In this document: one piece after another, positions 54,945-64,000 of the stretch | How positions within the stretch are numbered: position 1 is the first letter of the stretch | How the letters are laid out: every line of letters begins with the position of its first letter | DNA from: Clostridium_AD frigoriphilum | GTDB taxonomy: Bacteria; Bacillota; Clostridia; Clostridiales; Clostridiaceae | Length of the DNA: 64,000 nucleotides | NCBI RefSeq assembly: GCF_036541405.1 | Contig: NZ_JAZHFS010000016.1 | Coordinates: 50,794 to 114,793, forward strand | Direction: 5' to 3' | Made by a program: the position numbers and the translations under genes | Notes under the pieces: model-generated | Told to the model about the DNA's origin: nothing | What the model saw: only the letters and a program-made list of their open reading frames with translations | Databases searched by the model: none

Positions 54945-55387
54945 TCATGACAACCTTTATAGAAATTGCACTGTAGCTCTTCTCTCTTGTTTGTTTTCCC
55001 AGAATGTAACAAAAGGTTCAATTTATAAACATTTAATTCATCTTTTATTAAACTTAACTCTATATATGAATTCTGAGTGGACGTATAATCCGAAAATACC
55101 TCTATAACATTAGTTTTAATTTTATCAAAATTCATGTTTTCTTTATTCACAAATAAATTTTTACTTATTTCTAACTGTTCTAATTCCTTGAATGTCATTG
55201 AATATATAATATTGTTTTTTATAGCTTCCATTATTAGCACATCGTTATTTATATTTTTAATATCTTTTTTCATGTTAATGGAAGCTTTATCAAATGACAT
55301 CATACAAATGAAAATGATGGAAAATACACCAAGGCTGCATAATACCTCAATTAATGTAAATCCATCTTTACTTAATGATTTTGACAT
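54941..55387 (-). CDS. prepilin-like protein (PilV-like)
   Basis: KDGFTLIEVLCSLGVFS is a type III signal with Glu5, followed by a hydrophobic helix. 148 residues. The 5' end overlaps the previous gene by 20 bases. Compatible with PilV/GspI-type minor pilins. Confidence 0.75.
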   Translation of the reverse strand: MSKSLSKDGFTLIEVLCSLGVFSIIFICMMSFDKASINMKKDIKNINNDVLIMEAIKNNIIYSMTFKELEQLEISKNLFVNKENMNFDKIKTNVIEVFSDYTSTQNSYIELSLIKDELNVYKLNLLLHSGKTNKREELQCNFYKGCHE

Positions 55388-55826
55388 ATGCTGTACCTAC
55401 TCTCATTGTTATTCTATGTTCTATTGAATTGTTATCTCTTAAAATTATTGTGCATGAATCATTACTATAACCCTTATCGTCACTTACAATATCATTATCA
55501 CTTCTCCTCCCTATAACCTCATATAATTTTATTTTATTAGATAATGATAATTTGTTAATCTCTGTCGTACCATCGTGTAACTTTATTTCATTCCTTAGTA
55601 CATCAAAAGTTATAATTCCACTGCAAGAATTCTCTCTGCAATACATTTTAGAATTATTAATAAAGCTTACTATAGCGTTGCAAGAATAATCTGCATCCAC
55701 TTTGTTTTTTATTGTATTATAATATCTAACAGACACAACGCTAGTTCCACCAATTATACCCATAATAGACAATACTAAAATCATCTCAATTAATGTGAAT
55801 CCTCTACGCATAAATTTTTCTCGCAT
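55368..55826 (-). CDS. prepilin-like protein (FimT/GspH-like)
   Basis: RRGFTLIEMILVLSIMGIIGG is a type III signal with Glu5 and the C-terminal part with NGSKMYC-like beta region fits FimT/GspH. 152 residues from the ATG at 55826, which follows AGGTG closely. First of the four pilin-like genes. Confidence 0.75.
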   Translation of the reverse strand: MREKFMRRGFTLIEMILVLSIMGIIGGTSVVSVRYYNTIKNKVDADYSCNAIVSFINNSKMYCRENSCSGIITFDVLRNEIKLHDGTTEINKLSLSNKIKLYEVIGRRSDNDIVSDDKGYSNDSCTIILRDNNSIEHRITMRVGTAYVKIIK

Positions 55827-55868
55827 GTTCACCTAAATTATCTCCACAAAACTGCAAACATAATATCA

Positions 55869-57065
55869 TTACAACTTACCTGCAGAGTCCATAACATTTA
55901 GCATAGGTAGCATAGCTGCTAATATGATTATTCCAATCATAAGCCCCAAAATTATTATTAAAATTGGTTCTAATAATACGGTCGCCTTATCTACATTCTC
56001 CTGAGCATCCTCATAAAAGATATCTGCAGCAGTTAAAAACATTCCATCTAAAGTGCCAGTTTCCTCACCAATTTTTATCATAGCAACAAAAAATTGTGGA
56101 AATAGATTCATTGCATTTATTGAGCTTGATAAATCTTCCCCTTTTTCTATACCATTAAAAACTATTTTAAGTTTTAGCTTAAAATACCTATCACCTATAA
56201 CATCATTGATTATTTCAAATGCTCTAATTAACCCAACTCCACTACTTAGTAGTATATTAAGTCCTCTAGAAAACCTTGTGTATATAATTCTCCTATACAC
56301 TGGTCCTAATATTGGGCACATAAATAGAAATTTACCAAAAAAAATCTTTCCTCTTTCGTTCTTAAAATATTCTAATAAAATAAAACCTACACTTGAAATT
56401 GCAAGTAAAATCAATAATAAATTCTGCTGAAGAAAACTACTTGTTCCTAGAACTATTTGTGTTATTAGTGGGATTTCTGCATCAAGAGAATTAAGATTTG
56501 TAATAAATACTGGAATTACCTTTATCATCAAAAACATGGATACAATCATTAATGTTATGAATACCATAAATGGATAAATCATGGAGTTAGTAAATCTTTT
56601 TAACAATTTATACTCTTTTTCATAGTACTCAGCTAATTCTTCTAAAATTATATCGAGTCTACCGCTCTCCTCACCCAAATAAATCATATTTATCATAAAT
56701 CTCGGATATACATTTATAGTTTTTTTCATACTTTCATGGAGTGAATTACCTTTTTGTACATTTTCGCAAATAGTAATTAAACTCTTTTTTATGGACTTAT
56801 GCGTCATTTGCTCATTAAGCAAATTAAGAATATCACATATTGAAATACCAGCTTTAATACATAAAGAAAATTGTTTGCAAAACATTGATATTGTTTTCAA
56901 ACTAGGTTTACTCGAAATTTCACCTGTAATTTTTACACTTCTAATTTTCATTAAATATACTTTTTTTTCGCGTAATCTTAAAGCTAATTCTTCAATACTA
57001 TCACTTTGCGCACTTCCCTTTATTAAAACTCCATTTGATGTTTTAGCCACGTATTTATATCTCAT
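55869..57065 (-). CDS. pilC: pilus platform protein PilC/GspF
   Basis: Inner-membrane platform of the pilus (398 residues), with two GspF repeats, each ending in membrane helices. FCKQFSLCIKAGISICDILN and MIKIGEETGTLDGM mark the first and second repeats. It follows the ATPase by 47 bases. Confidence 0.9.
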   Translation of the reverse strand: MRYKYVAKTSNGVLIKGSAQSDSIEELALRLREKKVYLMKIRSVKITGEISSKPSLKTISMFCKQFSLCIKAGISICDILNLLNEQMTHKSIKKSLITICENVQKGNSLHESMKKTINVYPRFMINMIYLGEESGRLDIILEELAEYYEKEYKLLKRFTNSMIYPFMVFITLMIVSMFLMIKVIPVFITNLNSLDAEIPLITQIVLGTSSFLQQNLLLILLAISSVGFILLEYFKNERGKIFFGKFLFMCPILGPVYRRIIYTRFSRGLNILLSSGVGLIRAFEIINDVIGDRYFKLKLKIVFNGIEKGEDLSSSINAMNLFPQFFVAMIKIGEETGTLDGMFLTAADIFYEDAQENVDKATVLLEPILIIILGLMIGIIILAAMLPMLNVMDSAGKL

Positions 57066-57112
57066 GTTATATTCACCTATTACCCGTCACTTTTAATTTG
57101 TTTAGAAATACC

Positions 57113-58792
57113 TTATTTAAAATTATAGCTGTAAGTAGCACTTAAAAATTCTTCTATTGATGTTATCCCATTAAGCACTAAAGTTTTACAACTATCCTTA
57201 AGTGAACTGGACTTATTTTCATTGCAATATTTCCAAAGCTCATCGCTTATTCCACTTCTTACTATAATCGATCTATGATTACTATCCATCTCTAGCAATT
57301 CATATATTACAGTTCTCCCTTTATATCCAGTTTCATAACAATTATTGCATCCTACTGCACTATATGTTTTCTCGCCTCTCTTAAATCCTAAATGTTCAAA
57401 TTCCTCATTCATAACTTTATATTCCGCCTTACAATAAGGACATAGCTTTCTTACTAACCTCTGAGCTAATACTACAACTAATGAATCCGCAACTAAATAT
57501 GATGGAATACCCATGTCTATTAACCTTGATATGGTCGCCATCGCGCCATTTGTATGAAGTGTCGACAGTACTAGATGTCCAGTTATTGAAGCCCTAACAG
57601 CTATTTTCGCTGTCTCCTCGTCTCTTATCTCCCCAATCATTATCAAGTCAGGATCCTGCCTTAAAATGCTCCTAAGCCCTATTGAAAAAGTTAGGCCCGC
57701 CTTGTTGTTTACGTTTACTTGATTAATTCCAGGCATATTATATTCTATTGGATCCTCTATTGTAACTATATTCTTAGTTTTACTATTAATTTCATTTAGT
57801 AATGCATATAATGTTGTTGATTTTCCACTTCCTGTAGGTCCTGCTACTATTATCATTCCATGAGAAAGTTTTAATACACTTTTTAAAAGAAGAACCTTCT
57901 CCTTACTAAAACCTAATGAGTCCAAATTAATAAATCTTTCTACTTTGTATAAAACCCTTATAACTAGCTTCTCACCATACATTGTAGGCAATGAGGATAC
58001 CCTAAAGTCATAATCTATACCATCTATATTTTCTGTCATCTTCCCATCTAGTGGAGTTAATTTTGTAGCTATATCCATATTCGCCATTATCTTTAATCTT
58101 GTACATAATGATTTATATACATTTTTCGGAATTTTATTTATTTCATTTAATATGCCGTCTACTCTCATGCGAATTAAAGCAAAATCCTTAAAAGGCTCTA
58201 GATGAATATCACTAGCCTCTACATTTATGGCCCTCTTTAACAAAGAATTCGTTATCCTTATAACCGGTGCATTCTGAGCCCCGAATGTAGAAGACTTCTC
58301 TTCATTATTTTGTTTGCTTTCTATAATATATTCTTTTTTCATTTCTTCAACTGCAACATCTACAATTTGTTTTGCATAACAGCTCTCAATGGCTTCTGCT
58401 ATATGACTAGTCAGATCGAAAAAAACCTTAATCTTTTTATTTGTTATAAATCTTAGTTCATCAATAACTGTTATTTCGAATGGATTTGAAAAGGCAACAT
58501 ATACCTCATTGTTATTATCATAAAATGGTATTAAACTGTACCTAGTAGCGACCTCCTTTGATATTAAATTAAAGACTTCATCCTTTATACATGTAGAATT
58601 TAAATCGATATAAGATATTCCAAAATTAATCTCTATTATCGAAACAACTTTCTTTAGGTCTATTTTTGTGTCATTCATAATAATTTGCTCTTCGCTGCAC
58701 CTGTTTAAAAGTGAAATTTCCTTTACTTCATTGTATTGCCTTTTGGTAATAAGTTTTTCATCTAATAATATTTGGAGCAAATTTTTTTTCAT
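57113..58792 (-). CDS. pilB: type IV pilus assembly ATPase PilB/GspE
   Basis: Extension ATPase of 559 residues. It has a GspE N-terminal domain (1-150), Walker A GPTGSGKST near 316-324, the Asp box TIEDPIEY, Walker B DLIMIGEIRDEE, the His box STLHTN and four zinc-binding cysteines in CPYC...CNNC. AGGAGAGG precedes the ATG. It is first in the operon. TTGACA is found upstream (near 58844), but its -10 is poor. Confidence 0.92.
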   Translation of the reverse strand: MKKNLLQILLDEKLITKRQYNEVKEISLLNRCSEEQIIMNDTKIDLKKVVSIIEINFGISYIDLNSTCIKDEVFNLISKEVATRYSLIPFYDNNNEVYVAFSNPFEITVIDELRFITNKKIKVFFDLTSHIAEAIESCYAKQIVDVAVEEMKKEYIIESKQNNEEKSSTFGAQNAPVIRITNSLLKRAINVEASDIHLEPFKDFALIRMRVDGILNEINKIPKNVYKSLCTRLKIMANMDIATKLTPLDGKMTENIDGIDYDFRVSSLPTMYGEKLVIRVLYKVERFINLDSLGFSKEKVLLLKSVLKLSHGMIIVAGPTGSGKSTTLYALLNEINSKTKNIVTIEDPIEYNMPGINQVNVNNKAGLTFSIGLRSILRQDPDLIMIGEIRDEETAKIAVRASITGHLVLSTLHTNGAMATISRLIDMGIPSYLVADSLVVVLAQRLVRKLCPYCKAEYKVMNEEFEHLGFKRGEKTYSAVGCNNCYETGYKGRTVIYELLEMDSNHRSIIVRSGISDELWKYCNENKSSSLKDSCKTLVLNGITSIEEFLSATYSYNFK

Positions 58793-58894
58793 AGTATTTT
58801 ACCTCTCCTGATACGTAAAATTTATAAATGCCATTCTATTTGTAATCATTGTCAATTTTGGAAATTTTATTCACTTATTCAGAAATATTTTTCA

Positions 58895-58931
58895 TAAAAA
58901 AACAACTGTACTATTATTACATAGACAGTTG
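58895..58931 (-). terminator. terminator of dapF
   Basis: CAACTGT pairs with ACAGTTG across a 15-base loop and is followed on the minus strand by TTTTTTT. It ends dapF before the pilus operon. Confidence 0.7.
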
Positions 58932-58939
58932 CATATAAA

Positions 58940-59770
58940 TTAACTTATTAAAAATTGTCCTTTAAAAACAGTTTCTGCGGGGCCTTCCATTAAAACCTCA
59001 CCTTTAACAATTTCTATATTAAGTATTCCACCTGGAACTTGCACTTCGACTTTCCCCTCTGTATATCCCAGTCTATTGGCTGCTACCACTGCCGCACAAC
59101 TACCAGTACCACACGCAAGCGTAGGTCCTGCACCCCTTTCCCAAGTCTTAACTCTTATCCTATTTTTGTCCACTACTTCACAAAAGTTTACATTTGTTTT
59201 CTGCGGAAATAGACAGTTATTCTCAATAAATTTCCCCTCGCAAACTTCATAATCTTCAAGTTTTCCGAAAACAATAGTATGTGGAACCCCCATAAGTAAT
59301 GACGTAATATAATAGTCCTTATTATTAGTATCTAACTTCTTATTTATTATTTCTATAGATGATAAAGCTGGAATGCTTATAGGATTAAAATTATATTTCC
59401 CCATATTTATAGTAACACCTTTGAACTCTCTCTCTTTAACACAAATACTTGCAAGCTTTACTCCATCACCAGTCTCAATTTTTATGTTCTCACCTAATAC
59501 GTATTTTTTCTCAAATATATATTTAGCGAAGCACCTAATACCGTTTCCACACATAGACGCATAAGAACCATCAGCATTCATAATTATCATCTGAATATCC
59601 GCTATAGTACTTTTTCTAACCACTAAAATTCCATCAGCACCTATTCCGTAATGCCGATCACAAAGTTTTTTAGCAAGTACCCCTAGATCATTATATTTTT
59701 CCTCTAAATCTTCAATAACAATAAAATCATTTCCTGTTCCCTGCATTTTAGTAAAATTTATAATTTCCAT
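58940..59770 (-). CDS. dapF: diaminopimelate epimerase
   Basis: Converts LL- to meso-diaminopimelate for lysine and peptidoglycan. The two catalytic cysteines are in MCGNGIRCFAKY and ACGTGSCAA. The ATG at 59770 follows AAAGGAGGAG, giving 277 residues; upstream starts lack a site. It is divergent from rqcH. Confidence 0.95.
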   Translation of the reverse strand: MEIINFTKMQGTGNDFIVIEDLEEKYNDLGVLAKKLCDRHYGIGADGILVVRKSTIADIQMIIMNADGSYASMCGNGIRCFAKYIFEKKYVLGENIKIETGDGVKLASICVKEREFKGVTINMGKYNFNPISIPALSSIEIINKKLDTNNKDYYITSLLMGVPHTIVFGKLEDYEVCEGKFIENNCLFPQKTNVNFCEVVDKNRIRVKTWERGAGPTLACGTGSCAAVVAANRLGYTEGKVEVQVPGGILNIEIVKGEVLMEGPAETVFKGQFLIS

Positions 59771-59982
59771 ATAACTCCTCCTTTTTACATTCGTATACCG
59801 GTACTTTTCATTAATTTTCTTTAATGGTATACTATTATTAGTAATATATCTCATATTCCGCTGAATACATAAAGATTATCTAAAAGATAATATATTATAT
59901 ATAACAGTATATAATATAATGTATTATTTACAAAGCATAAATAAAATTTGTAATGATAAAACAAACTGAAAGGATGATATAT

Positions 59983-61716
59983 ATGGCATTGGATGGAATT
60001 TTTTTATCTAGCCTCATTGAGGAAATAAAAGATGTAATCATAGATTGTAGAGTTGACAAAGTAACCCAACCAGAGAAAGATCAAATCATACTAAGTTTCA
60101 AGAAAAACAGAAAAATACATAAGTTGCTAATAAGTTCAGGCGCTAATTATCCTAGAATTCACTTTACAGACTTTAACCTAGAAAACCCAAAACAAGCCCC
60201 TATCTTTTGCATGGTTCTAAGAAAATATTTAAATACCGCCACTGTCTTAGATGTTAGACAACTAAATTCGGATAGGTTACTAGTTATTGACTTTAAGAGC
60301 AGTGATGAATTAGGTTTTGATAGTATGTACTCATTAATAATTGAAATAATGGGTAGACATAGTAATATAAGCCTCGTTCGTACGCGAGATAATATAATTA
60401 TGGATAGCATTAAACATGTTGGCGCAGATGTCAACAGTTTTCGTGTTTTATATACCGGCGTTGAATACATCTATCCACCAGCTTCCACTAAATTAGATGC
60501 TTTTAATTTTGAATATGATGAATTCTATAAGTATATAACTACAAAGGATATACAATTTACTGAGAAATTTTTCACAGGTACTTTCACAGGCGTAAGCTCA
60601 AACCTTTCCTCCGAACTTGTGTATAGATACCTTACTAAGAATGCAGATTTCAACTTAGAAAACGCTAAAAACATATATGATTTCACAACAGACCTTTTTA
60701 AAAACATGCATGAAAATAAATTTTTAGCAGCCTATGCTAAAAAAGGTGTCCTTAAAGATTTTCACTCTGTTGAGCTTACATCACTAAAAGATTGTGAGAT
60801 AGAACAATATGATTCACCCTCTAAACTTATAGAGACTTTTTATTTCCGTAAAGATAAACATGATAGGTTAAACGCTAAAAGTTCTAACCTGCAAAAAATA
60901 GTTAATACCAACATTAGTCGTTGTGATAAAAAAATGAGAATACTTAACGCAACTTTGAAAGATTGTTCTACTAAAGGTACTTATAAATTACACGGCGAAC
61001 TCCTAACTGCAAATATATACTCACTTAAAAAGGGCGATAAATTTGCAAACCTTGTGAATTATTACAGCGAAAATGGTGAGTATATTAAAATCAAACTTGA
61101 CGAACATAAAACTCCATCACAAAATGTCCAATACTATTACAAAAAATATAATAAATTTAAAATAGGCGAGGAAATGGCCTTAATTCAAATGGATCTTACA
61201 GAAAACGAATTAAAATATCTTCATTCCGTGCTTACTAATATATTAAATGTAGATAACTACAGTGGAATAGAAGATATTAAAAATGAACTAATAGAAACCG
61301 AGTATATTAAAATAAAAAAACACGGTAAAACTAAAAAAGTAAAACCAACTAAACCAAGGCACTTTATGTCAAGTGATGGAATTGATATTTATGTTGGTCG
61401 GAATAATATTCAAAATGATCTTTTAACTTTAAAGTTTGCCAATAAAAATGATATGTGGCTCCACACGAAGGATATACCTGGTTCTCATGTTATTATTAAA
61501 AACATTGGTGACATCCCAGCAAATACTCTACTTGAAGCAGGAAACTTATCAGCATTTTATAGCAAGTCCCAAAATTCTTCTAGTGTTCCGGTGGATTATA
61601 CACAGGTTAGAAATGTAAAGAAACCTTCAGGAGCAAAACCTGGAATGGTTATTTACACAACAAATAAAACTATATATGTAACTCCTGTTGAAAGTACTCT
61701 AAAAAGAATAGAATAG
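59983..61716 (+). CDS. rqcH: ribosome quality control factor RqcH (NEMF/FbpA family)
   Basis: Recruits tRNA-Ala to stalled 50S subunits and adds alanine tails. MALDGIFLSSLIEEI begins the NFACT-N domain; a helix-hairpin-helix/coiled region (about 300-450) and NFACT-R domain with DIYVGRNNIQND, KFANKNDMWLHTKDIPGSHV follow. The ATG at 59983 follows AAAGGATG, giving 577 residues. Older names call the family fibronectin-binding. Confidence 0.93.
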   Translation: MALDGIFLSSLIEEIKDVIIDCRVDKVTQPEKDQIILSFKKNRKIHKLLISSGANYPRIHFTDFNLENPKQAPIFCMVLRKYLNTATVLDVRQLNSDRLLVIDFKSSDELGFDSMYSLIIEIMGRHSNISLVRTRDNIIMDSIKHVGADVNSFRVLYTGVEYIYPPASTKLDAFNFEYDEFYKYITTKDIQFTEKFFTGTFTGVSSNLSSELVYRYLTKNADFNLENAKNIYDFTTDLFKNMHENKFLAAYAKKGVLKDFHSVELTSLKDCEIEQYDSPSKLIETFYFRKDKHDRLNAKSSNLQKIVNTNISRCDKKMRILNATLKDCSTKGTYKLHGELLTANIYSLKKGDKFANLVNYYSENGEYIKIKLDEHKTPSQNVQYYYKKYNKFKIGEEMALIQMDLTENELKYLHSVLTNILNVDNYSGIEDIKNELIETEYIKIKKHGKTKKVKPTKPRHFMSSDGIDIYVGRNNIQNDLLTLKFANKNDMWLHTKDIPGSHVIIKNIGDIPANTLLEAGNLSAFYSKSQNSSSVPVDYTQVRNVKKPSGAKPGMVIYTTNKTIYVTPVESTLKRIE

Positions 61717-61980
61717 AAAAAGTCATACTATTATGTAGTTCCATAATATATATCTAAAAACGATGACAGATAAAAAGATAATAAACTCCAATAATCACCA
61801 CAAAAAAATCTTTTAGCCGGCAGGCTGCGTATGTAGTAACTAACATCGATTGACGTTGTGCTACATTCATAATATCAATATACGTTTAATATCGAAACCC
61901 ATATCAAATGATATGGGTTTTTTTACTATGATATATAAGAAAGATTTGAAGAGACTATTTGTCTTATAAAGTCAATAATT
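61717..61980. other. 264-base intergenic region with hairpins and a terminator
   Basis: Between rqcH and the convergent methyltransferase. It has ATGTAG (61831-61836) pairing with CTACAT (61861-61866) around an inner AAC-GTT stem, then AGCC/GGCT (61814-61825), and a strong terminator at 61895-61923. AGCCTGCCGGCT followed by a T-run also occurs on the minus strand. A structured non-coding RNA is possible; none of the well-known ones was recognised. Confidence 0.4.
61895..61923 (+). terminator. strong terminator after the rqcH 3' region
   Basis: AAACCCATATCA and TGATATGGGTTT form a 12-base-pair stem with a two-base loop, followed by T on the plus strand. It lies about 180 bases past the rqcH stop codon, leaving room for an extra RNA. 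Confidence 0.75.
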
Positions 61981-62619
61981 TTAAAATAAACCTTTATTTT
62001 CAATTTCTACTATCCATGTAAAATTTACTATATGCTCACTATGAATCTTACAACCTAAAACTCTAATAAATTTTTCTAATTCTTTTATATTAGTATAGTA
62101 TTTATTTTCAATTACACTGGATAAATCTTCTCTACCTTTACTATATAGGTTCTTTATGCATTTTTTTCTTTCATTATCATCGGCAAACATAAAATCCACA
62201 ATAATAATTTTACCATCATTTTTTAAATACCCTAACATACACTTAATTGCTTCTTTCTTTTCATTATCATTTAGGCTATGGAAAGCATATGTTGTTACAA
62301 CAACATCAACATCGTTTTTTCTAAAAGGCTCATCTAGAAAATTCCCTAATTTAAATTTCATCTTATCATATTTATTTTTAGCAAATAAGATCATTTCCAT
62401 GCTTCGGTCGATTCCTGTTATATCCATTACTTCACTTAACTCACCGCATAAATTGCCTGTTCCACAGCCTATGTCAATCACACTTACAGCCTTATATTTA
62501 ATTATCCTACTTCTTATGTCAAATAAAATCTCATCATACTTTTCAAATAACCCTAATTCATCATTTGATTGATCTCTAACCATTTCTTGAAATTTCGTTG
62601 CCCTATTATTAAATTCCAA
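61981..62619 (-). CDS. class I SAM-dependent methyltransferase (YrrT-like)
   Basis: The 212 residues have SAM motif VIDIGCGTGNLCG near 45-57, then ITGIDRSMEM and the later VVVTTYAFHSLND. The N terminus (EFNNRATKFQEMV) resembles YrrT-type enzymes, whose substrate is unknown. It is a single gene. Confidence 0.8.
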   Translation of the reverse strand: MEFNNRATKFQEMVRDQSNDELGLFEKYDEILFDIRSRIIKYKAVSVIDIGCGTGNLCGELSEVMDITGIDRSMEMILFAKNKYDKMKFKLGNFLDEPFRKNDVDVVVTTYAFHSLNDNEKKEAIKCMLGYLKNDGKIIIVDFMFADDNERKKCIKNLYSKGREDLSSVIENKYYTNIKELEKFIRVLGCKIHSEHIVNFTWIVEIENKGLF

Positions 62620-62832
62620 ACTGCTTATACCTCCATTTTTAAGTGTATATTACTTTATTACTCTTTCCATTGTATTCCCCATGCTTTCTACAATAGCAAA
62701 TCTACCATTAAATATATTATAGTTATAATACTACTATAAATTTAATTTTAATCCCATTATAAAATACCAGCACTACATAACATATTTGAATAATTATTCT
62801 ACAGATATTTCTATAATCCTTTAAAATATTAT

Positions 62833-63597
62833 TTAAAATACAAAGCTTAATTCTTCTCCATTTTGAGGTATAAGAACATTAGTATTAATATTATTGATAT
62901 TAATATTAATATAATTAATTAAATCTTTTCTTGATAGTCTGCAATGGTTCCATGCTTCCATGTGTACAGCAACAACCTTTAGACTTGAATATCTAAGACA
63001 TAATGCATATATATCTTGAGTTGTCATAGTAATAGGCTCTCCATGATCAAATTGTGCACCACCACAATTACAAACAACAATTTCAGGCTTGAATCTATTT
63101 ATTGAATCTTCAACTTCTTTACACCAAACTGTATCTCCTGCTATATAAACGGTAGGTTCTCCACAGCAGGTCATAACAAACCCTGATACTGGTGCCATTT
63201 TTATAGCAAGTTCATCATGTCCATGCTTTCCATTTGTACGATTAAAAATAATATCGTTCCAAATAAAAGTGGTATTAATAGGATGCACCTCAATAAATCC
63301 ATAGGATTGTAATTTTATTTCATCCTCAGGTTGGCAAAATACAGGGATCTTTTTAGAAAGTAATTTTGCTGCTGCCTCGTCGAAGTGATCTCTATGAGTA
63401 TGTGTAACAATTATCGCATCACAATTAGTAATGTTATCAATATCTATAGGCAATGAAACTAATGGATTATAGTTTTGGTTTGGCACATTTTCAATAGGAT
63501 CCATAGAGCCTGCTTCACTTAATACAGGGTCTACAAGTATTCTTTTATTATTTACTGATACTATTAAGGTGGCATGACGAATTAATTGAATTTTCAA
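62833..63597 (-). CDS. metallo-beta-lactamase-fold hydrolase (UlaG-like)
   Basis: The start TTG at 63597 follows GGAGGG by seven bases; the TTG at 63612 overlaps that site. THTHRDHFD is the metal-binding motif and later histidines (HDE, AGDT, AVHMEAWNH) complete the site. The 254-residue length and absence of a lactamase signal suggest an UlaG/YfhI-like cytoplasmic hydrolase of unknown substrate. Monocistronic. Confidence 0.78.
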   Translation of the reverse strand: MKIQLIRHATLIVSVNNKRILVDPVLSEAGSMDPIENVPNQNYNPLVSLPIDIDNITNCDAIIVTHTHRDHFDEAAAKLLSKKIPVFCQPEDEIKLQSYGFIEVHPINTTFIWNDIIFNRTNGKHGHDELAIKMAPVSGFVMTCCGEPTVYIAGDTVWCKEVEDSINRFKPEIVVCNCGGAQFDHGEPITMTTQDIYALCLRYSSLKVVAVHMEAWNHCRLSRKDLINYINININNINTNVLIPQNGEELSFVF

Positions 63598-64000
63598 TGT
63601 ATATCCCTCCAATTCTTTATGATATACTTATTATATAATAGATATTACTTGATTATATAACTCATAAGAGTGAAAATGACCCCATCATGAAAGGATTTGT
63701 CTGATACTCCCACACCTCAAGGAATGGGGTTCTTAGATACGTTAACTTCTCAAATACTCTCATCTATTAAGGAGCTAATAAATTACACATATAAGAACTC
63801 ATTAATTTCTCTAAAACTTTTACTACCAATCACTCTAATGAATGAATTAACGATAGTCAAGGCTCATATCAAAACCTTTTATTTGCTTCTAAATACCCAT
63901 ACTGCTTATCAAATTAATACTACTACTACTCTGTATTTTTAATATTTCTTTATCATGAAGTTTTCTAAAATTATCGAACTGCTTAAAACATAATTCTTTA
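63598..64000. other. right-edge region without a convincing gene
   Basis: No frame in this 403-base stretch has both a ribosome-binding site and reasonable codon use; an 81-codon frame at 63697 has neither. A hairpin at 63708-63730 stands out and is described separately. Confidence 0.5.
63708..63730 (-). mobile_element. hairpin resembling an IS200/IS605-family right end (possible remnant)
   Basis: On the minus strand CCCA...TGGG with inner CCT/AGG forms a small imperfect hairpin in the context AAGAACCCCATTCC, which resembles the subterminal hairpin at the right end of IS605/TnpB-type elements, where the guide-RNA scaffold ends. No transposase or TnpB frame is visible to the right within the window, so if real it is a decayed copy or the gene lies outside. 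Confidence 0.3.

Noticed and set aside
58793..58860. Promoter TTGACA before the pilus operon
   Set aside because: The -35 is perfect but no acceptable -10 lies at 16-18 bases; no c-di-GMP riboswitch was recognised either.
63697..63942. 81-codon frame at the right edge
   Set aside because: No ribosome-binding site, low-complexity composition and no recognisable motif; it reads across the hairpin.
1..64000. CRISPR arrays, tRNA or rRNA genes, prophage
   Set aside because: No regularly spaced repeats, cloverleaf-like stretches, rRNA sequence or phage structural genes were seen.

Overview
The window is AT-rich and carries a spore-formation gene set (spo0A with its own sigma-H promoter, spoIIM, spoIVB, the complete spoIIIAA-AH operon, ytfJ) together with strong Shine-Dalgarno sites and Firmicutes-type gene order. 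This points to a spore-forming member of the Clostridia, probably Clostridium sensu stricto. Most genes lie on the minus strand. No rRNA, tRNA, CRISPR array or intact insertion sequence was seen.

Layout. At 1-10,700 (minus) one long operon carries yicC, remA, gmk, rpoZ, coaBC, priA, def, fmt, rsmB, rlmN, prpC and prkC, the last cut by the window edge. At 10,900-15,200 lie an LL-diaminopimelate-type aminotransferase, a purine permease, a type I asparaginase and a 66-residue unknown protein. The accessory stretch 15,500-25,240 holds a 982-residue secreted protein with a glycosidase-like barrel, an OhrR-type regulator, a membrane protein, a coupled pair of flavin/iron-sulfur oxidoreductases, a zinc-finger Clp ATPase and a PAP2-type membrane protein. 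At 25,570-30,690 lie two penicillin-binding-protein-5-type carboxypeptidases around a DUF2953 protein, YtfJ and ScpA/ScpB. At 30,930-35,520 come an XerD-like recombinase, a small membrane protein, SpoIIM, an unannotated small transcription unit, Spo0A and SpoIVB.

From 35,870 to 46,100 are recN, argR, nadK, tlyA and dxs behind one promoter, then ispA, xseB, xseA and folD, then nusB and an Asp23 protein. spoIIIAA-AH follow behind a sigma-E-type promoter, then efp. At 52,400-58,800 a compact type IV pilus operon encodes an assembly ATPase, a platform protein, four pilin-like proteins and PilM/PilN/PilO-like proteins. dapF and the divergent rqcH, a methyltransferase and a metallo-hydrolase complete the window, whose right edge has a hairpin resembling an IS200/IS605-family end.

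How they work together. The housekeeping blocks join translation, nucleotide and cofactor supply, cell-envelope signalling (PrkC/PrpC) and isoprenoid synthesis. Spo0A starts sporulation; SpoIIM, SpoIIIA and SpoIVB act later, in engulfment and mother-cell/forespore signalling. No clear, wholly new system is visible. The best leads are a recombinase whose catalytic residues have drifted, two genes with good ribosome-binding sites but no standard start codon, an oxidoreductase pair of unknown substrate, and several structured intergenic segments.
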